Source: an uncultured Planctomycetaceae bacterium
GTDB taxonomy: Bacteria > Planctomycetota > Planctomycetia > Pirellulales > Pirellulaceae
NCBI GenBank assembly: GCA_903921945.1
Contig: CAIXSC010000476.1
Span: 1 to 11,278, forward strand
Direction of reading: 5' to 3'
DNA length: 11,278 nt
The notes beneath the pieces are model-generated. The model was not told where the DNA came from and ran no database searches. It saw only the letters and a program-made list of their open reading frames with translations. Of the stretch, positions 9,445-11,278 are shown in pieces. Position numbers and translations under genes: made by a program. Positions within the stretch are counted from its first letter, which is position 1, and each line of letters starts with the position of its first letter.

Positions 9445-11278
9445 TTACACGCGGCGTTTTTCCAGTTGGATGTTCAACGCCAAACCGCGAATCTCGTTGC
9501 ACAACACGTCGAAGCTGGCGGGCGTGCCGGCTTCCAAGGTGTTCTCGCCTTTCACCATCGACTCGTAAATCTTCGTCCGTCCTTCGACATCGTCGCTCTT
9601 CACCGTCAACAACTCCTGGAGGATGTACGCGGCGCCATACGCTTCGAGCGCCCACACTTCCATTTCCCCGAACCGTTGGCCGCCAAACCGCGCCTTGCCA
9701 CCCAGCGGTTGCTGCGTGATCAGCGAGTAGGGGCCTGTGCTGCGGGCATGCACCTTGTCATCCACCAAGTGATGCAGCTTCAGCATGTAGATGTAACCAA
9801 CCGTCGTTTCCTGCTCGAGCGGTTCGCCGGTCCGGCCATCCATCAGCCGGATCTTTCCATGCCGCGGCAACCCGGCGGCCTGCAAACAGTCGTTGATCTC
9901 GGACTCCGTCGCCCCGTCGAACACCGGCGTGACCGCCTGGAATCCGAGGTGGGCGCCCGCCCAGCCGAGATGGGTTTCCAAAATCTGACCGACATTCATA
10001 CGGCTCGGCACGCCCAGCGGGTTGAGCATGATTTGCAGCGGGGTCCCGTCGGGGAGGAACGGCATGTCCTCGACCGGCAGGATCTTCGCGATCACACCCT
10101 TGTTGCCGTGGCGTCCGGCCATCTTGTCGCCGACCGAGATCACGCGTTTGGTCGAGATGTAAACCTTGACCATCTGAAGCACGCCGCTCCGCAGCTCTTC
10201 GCCGCGTTTGAGGCTGTTCAGCTTTCGATCCCGCAGGTCGGTTGCCAGTTCGACATCCGGCCAGCGCTTGGCGAAAATCTGAGCGGCCTGCTCGATTAAC
10301 GACTCGCTCTTCATGTTCGACGTGACACGCGCGAGCCGGAAGTTGGCCGCTCGCTCGGCGATGAACTTCGGATCCTGATCGCGAACCAGCGGCGTGCCGT
10401 CCTCGTCCGTGATCGTCCGGCCCAGCGCCTTCTCCATCTCGCTGATCATCAAGCCGAACGCCTCCGAGATCTGGCGATTGCCCTCGGCCTCGACGTCCTT
10501 CACTTCCTTGTCGAACTTCTTGCGATCCTCCTCCGTGAGGCTTAGACGCCGCGAGAACTTCTGGGCATCGATCACGATCCCTTCGATACCGGACGGCACC
10601 TCCAGCGAATCGTTCTTCACATCCTCGCCGACGCGGCCGAAGATCGCATGCAGCAGCTTTTCTTCGGGCGTCAACTCGGTCTTCGACTTCGGTGAAATCT
10701 TGCCCACCAAGATGTCGCCCGGGCGAACGTAAGTGCCGACGCGAACAACCCCGGTCTCGTCCAGGTTGCGCAACGCCTTTTCGCTGACGTTCGGAATATC
10801 GCGAGTGAACTCTTCCCGGCCCAACTTGGTCTCGCGAATCTCAACGTCAAACTCTTCGATGTGGATCGAAGTGTAAACGTCTTGCTTCACCAGCTCTTCG
10901 CTGATGATGATCGCATCTTCGAAGTTGTAACCGTCGAACGACATGAAGCCGACCAGCACGTTGCGGCCAAGCGCGAGCTCGCCGTTGAACGTCGCGGCGC
11001 CGTCCGCGATCACTTGGCCACGTTCGACCTTGTCGCCCGGCCGGATGATTGGCCGCTGGTTCAAGCAGGTCCGCTCGTTCAGCGCCTTGTACTTGCGAAG
11101 TTCGTAGGCATCGGAGCCGTGCGAGTGCGTGATCACGATCTTGTCGCCATCGACGTAGCTCACGTGGCCCTTGCGCTTCGCCCGTACCACCATGCTCGAG
11201 TTGCGGGCGACGTCCTTCTCCATGCCTGTCGCCACGATCGGCGGTTCCGTGATCAACAGCGGCACGGCCTGCCGTTGC
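9445..11278 (-). CDS. rpoB: RNA polymerase beta subunit, C-terminal part (partial at window edge)
   Basis: This is the 3' part of the gene for the beta subunit of DNA-dependent RNA polymerase, about 610 residues. The frame stays open to the window edge and begins QRQAVP, which matches the MQRQAVP segment near residue 681 of E. coli RpoB, so about half of the protein lies outside. The GTG at 11265 is an internal valine, not a start. Visible family motifs are YNFEDAIIISEE (active-site region), GDKMAGRHGNKG (the two conserved lysines near the catalytic centre) and the C-terminal FGGQRFGEMEVWALEAYGAA clamp segment that packs against beta-prime. The rifampicin-binding region is N-terminal to this and cannot be assessed. 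The stop is TAA at 9447–9445. rpoC follows after 130 bp on the same strand, as in most bacteria. Identification is certain; only completeness is missing. Confidence 0.98.
   Translation of the reverse strand, partial: QRQAVPLLITEPPIVATGMEKDVARNSSMVVRAKRKGHVSYVDGDKIVITHSHGSDAYELRKYKALNERTCLNQRPIIRPGDKVERGQVIADGAATFNGELALGRNVLVGFMSFDGYNFEDAIIISEELVKQDVYTSIHIEEFDVEIRETKLGREEFTRDIPNVSEKALRNLDETGVVRVGTYVRPGDILVGKISPKSKTELTPEEKLLHAIFGRVGEDVKNDSLEVPSGIEGIVIDAQKFSRRLSLTEEDRKKFDKEVKDVEAEGNRQISEAFGLMISEMEKALGRTITDEDGTPLVRDQDPKFIAERAANFRLARVTSNMKSESLIEQAAQIFAKRWPDVELATDLRDRKLNSLKRGEELRSGVLQMVKVYISTKRVISVGDKMAGRHGNKGVIAKILPVEDMPFLPDGTPLQIMLNPLGVPSRMNVGQILETHLGWAGAHLGFQAVTPVFDGATESEINDCLQAAGLPRHGKIRLMDGRTGEPLEQETTVGYIYMLKLHHLVDDKVHARSTGPYSLITQQPLGGKARFGGQRFGEMEVWALEAYGAAYILQELLTVKSDDVEGRTKIYESMVKGENTLEAGTPASFDVLCNEIRGLALNIQLEKRRV

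Noticed and set aside
9445..11265. GTG at 11265 as a true start of a short rpoB
   Set aside because: The frame continues upstream to the window edge with QRQA, conserved in beta, so this is an internal Val codon of a truncated view.

Overview
The window is GC-rich and holds one co-directional block of genes, all on the minus strand. In transcription order these are the 3' half of rpoB, then rpoC, rpsL, rpsG, fusA and a GH13 glycoside hydrolase gene. This is the classical rpoBC–str arrangement of a bacterial chromosome. A member of the Planctomycetota (Pirellulales-like) is my best guess. It rests on the beta-prime subunit carrying an insertion in the trigger loop, a divergent EF-G whose domain IV resembles the planctomycete/spirochaete-type paralogues, the S7 N-terminus, and the many long antisense shadow frames typical of such genomes. 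It is an inference from recognition, not a computed placement.

Layout from right to left (5' to 3' on the minus strand): rpoB C-terminal part (window edge to 9445); a 130-bp gap with two GC-rich stem-loops; rpoC (9314–4971); an 89-bp gap with a candidate promoter; rpsL (4881–4513); a 143-bp gap with a tandem 19-mer; rpsG (4369–3899); a 71-bp gap filled mostly by a strong Rho-independent terminator; fusA (3827–1727, broken by a one-base frameshift at 2007–2010); 27 bp; a GH13 amylase-family gene (1699–212); and a 211-bp non-coding tail with a short hairpin and five copies of a 14-bp tandem repeat.

The first five genes supply the transcription and translation core: RNA polymerase beta and beta-prime, 30S proteins S12 and S7, and the translational GTPase EF-G. 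The GH13 enzyme is the outsider. It has a full catalytic set and sits so close to fusA that it is probably co-transcribed, but its substrate cannot be read from sequence. The elongation factor Tu gene that often follows fusA is absent here.

I see no mobile element, CRISPR array, defence system or tRNA. The points most worth a second look are the fusA frameshift, the loss of the usual domain IV tip motifs in that EF-G, the terminator placed 16 bp before fusA, a natural Arg at the streptomycin-resistance position 88 of S12, and the repeat and hairpin elements in the gaps. The window does not show me a convincing new system; it is mostly a housekeeping operon with some unusual details.
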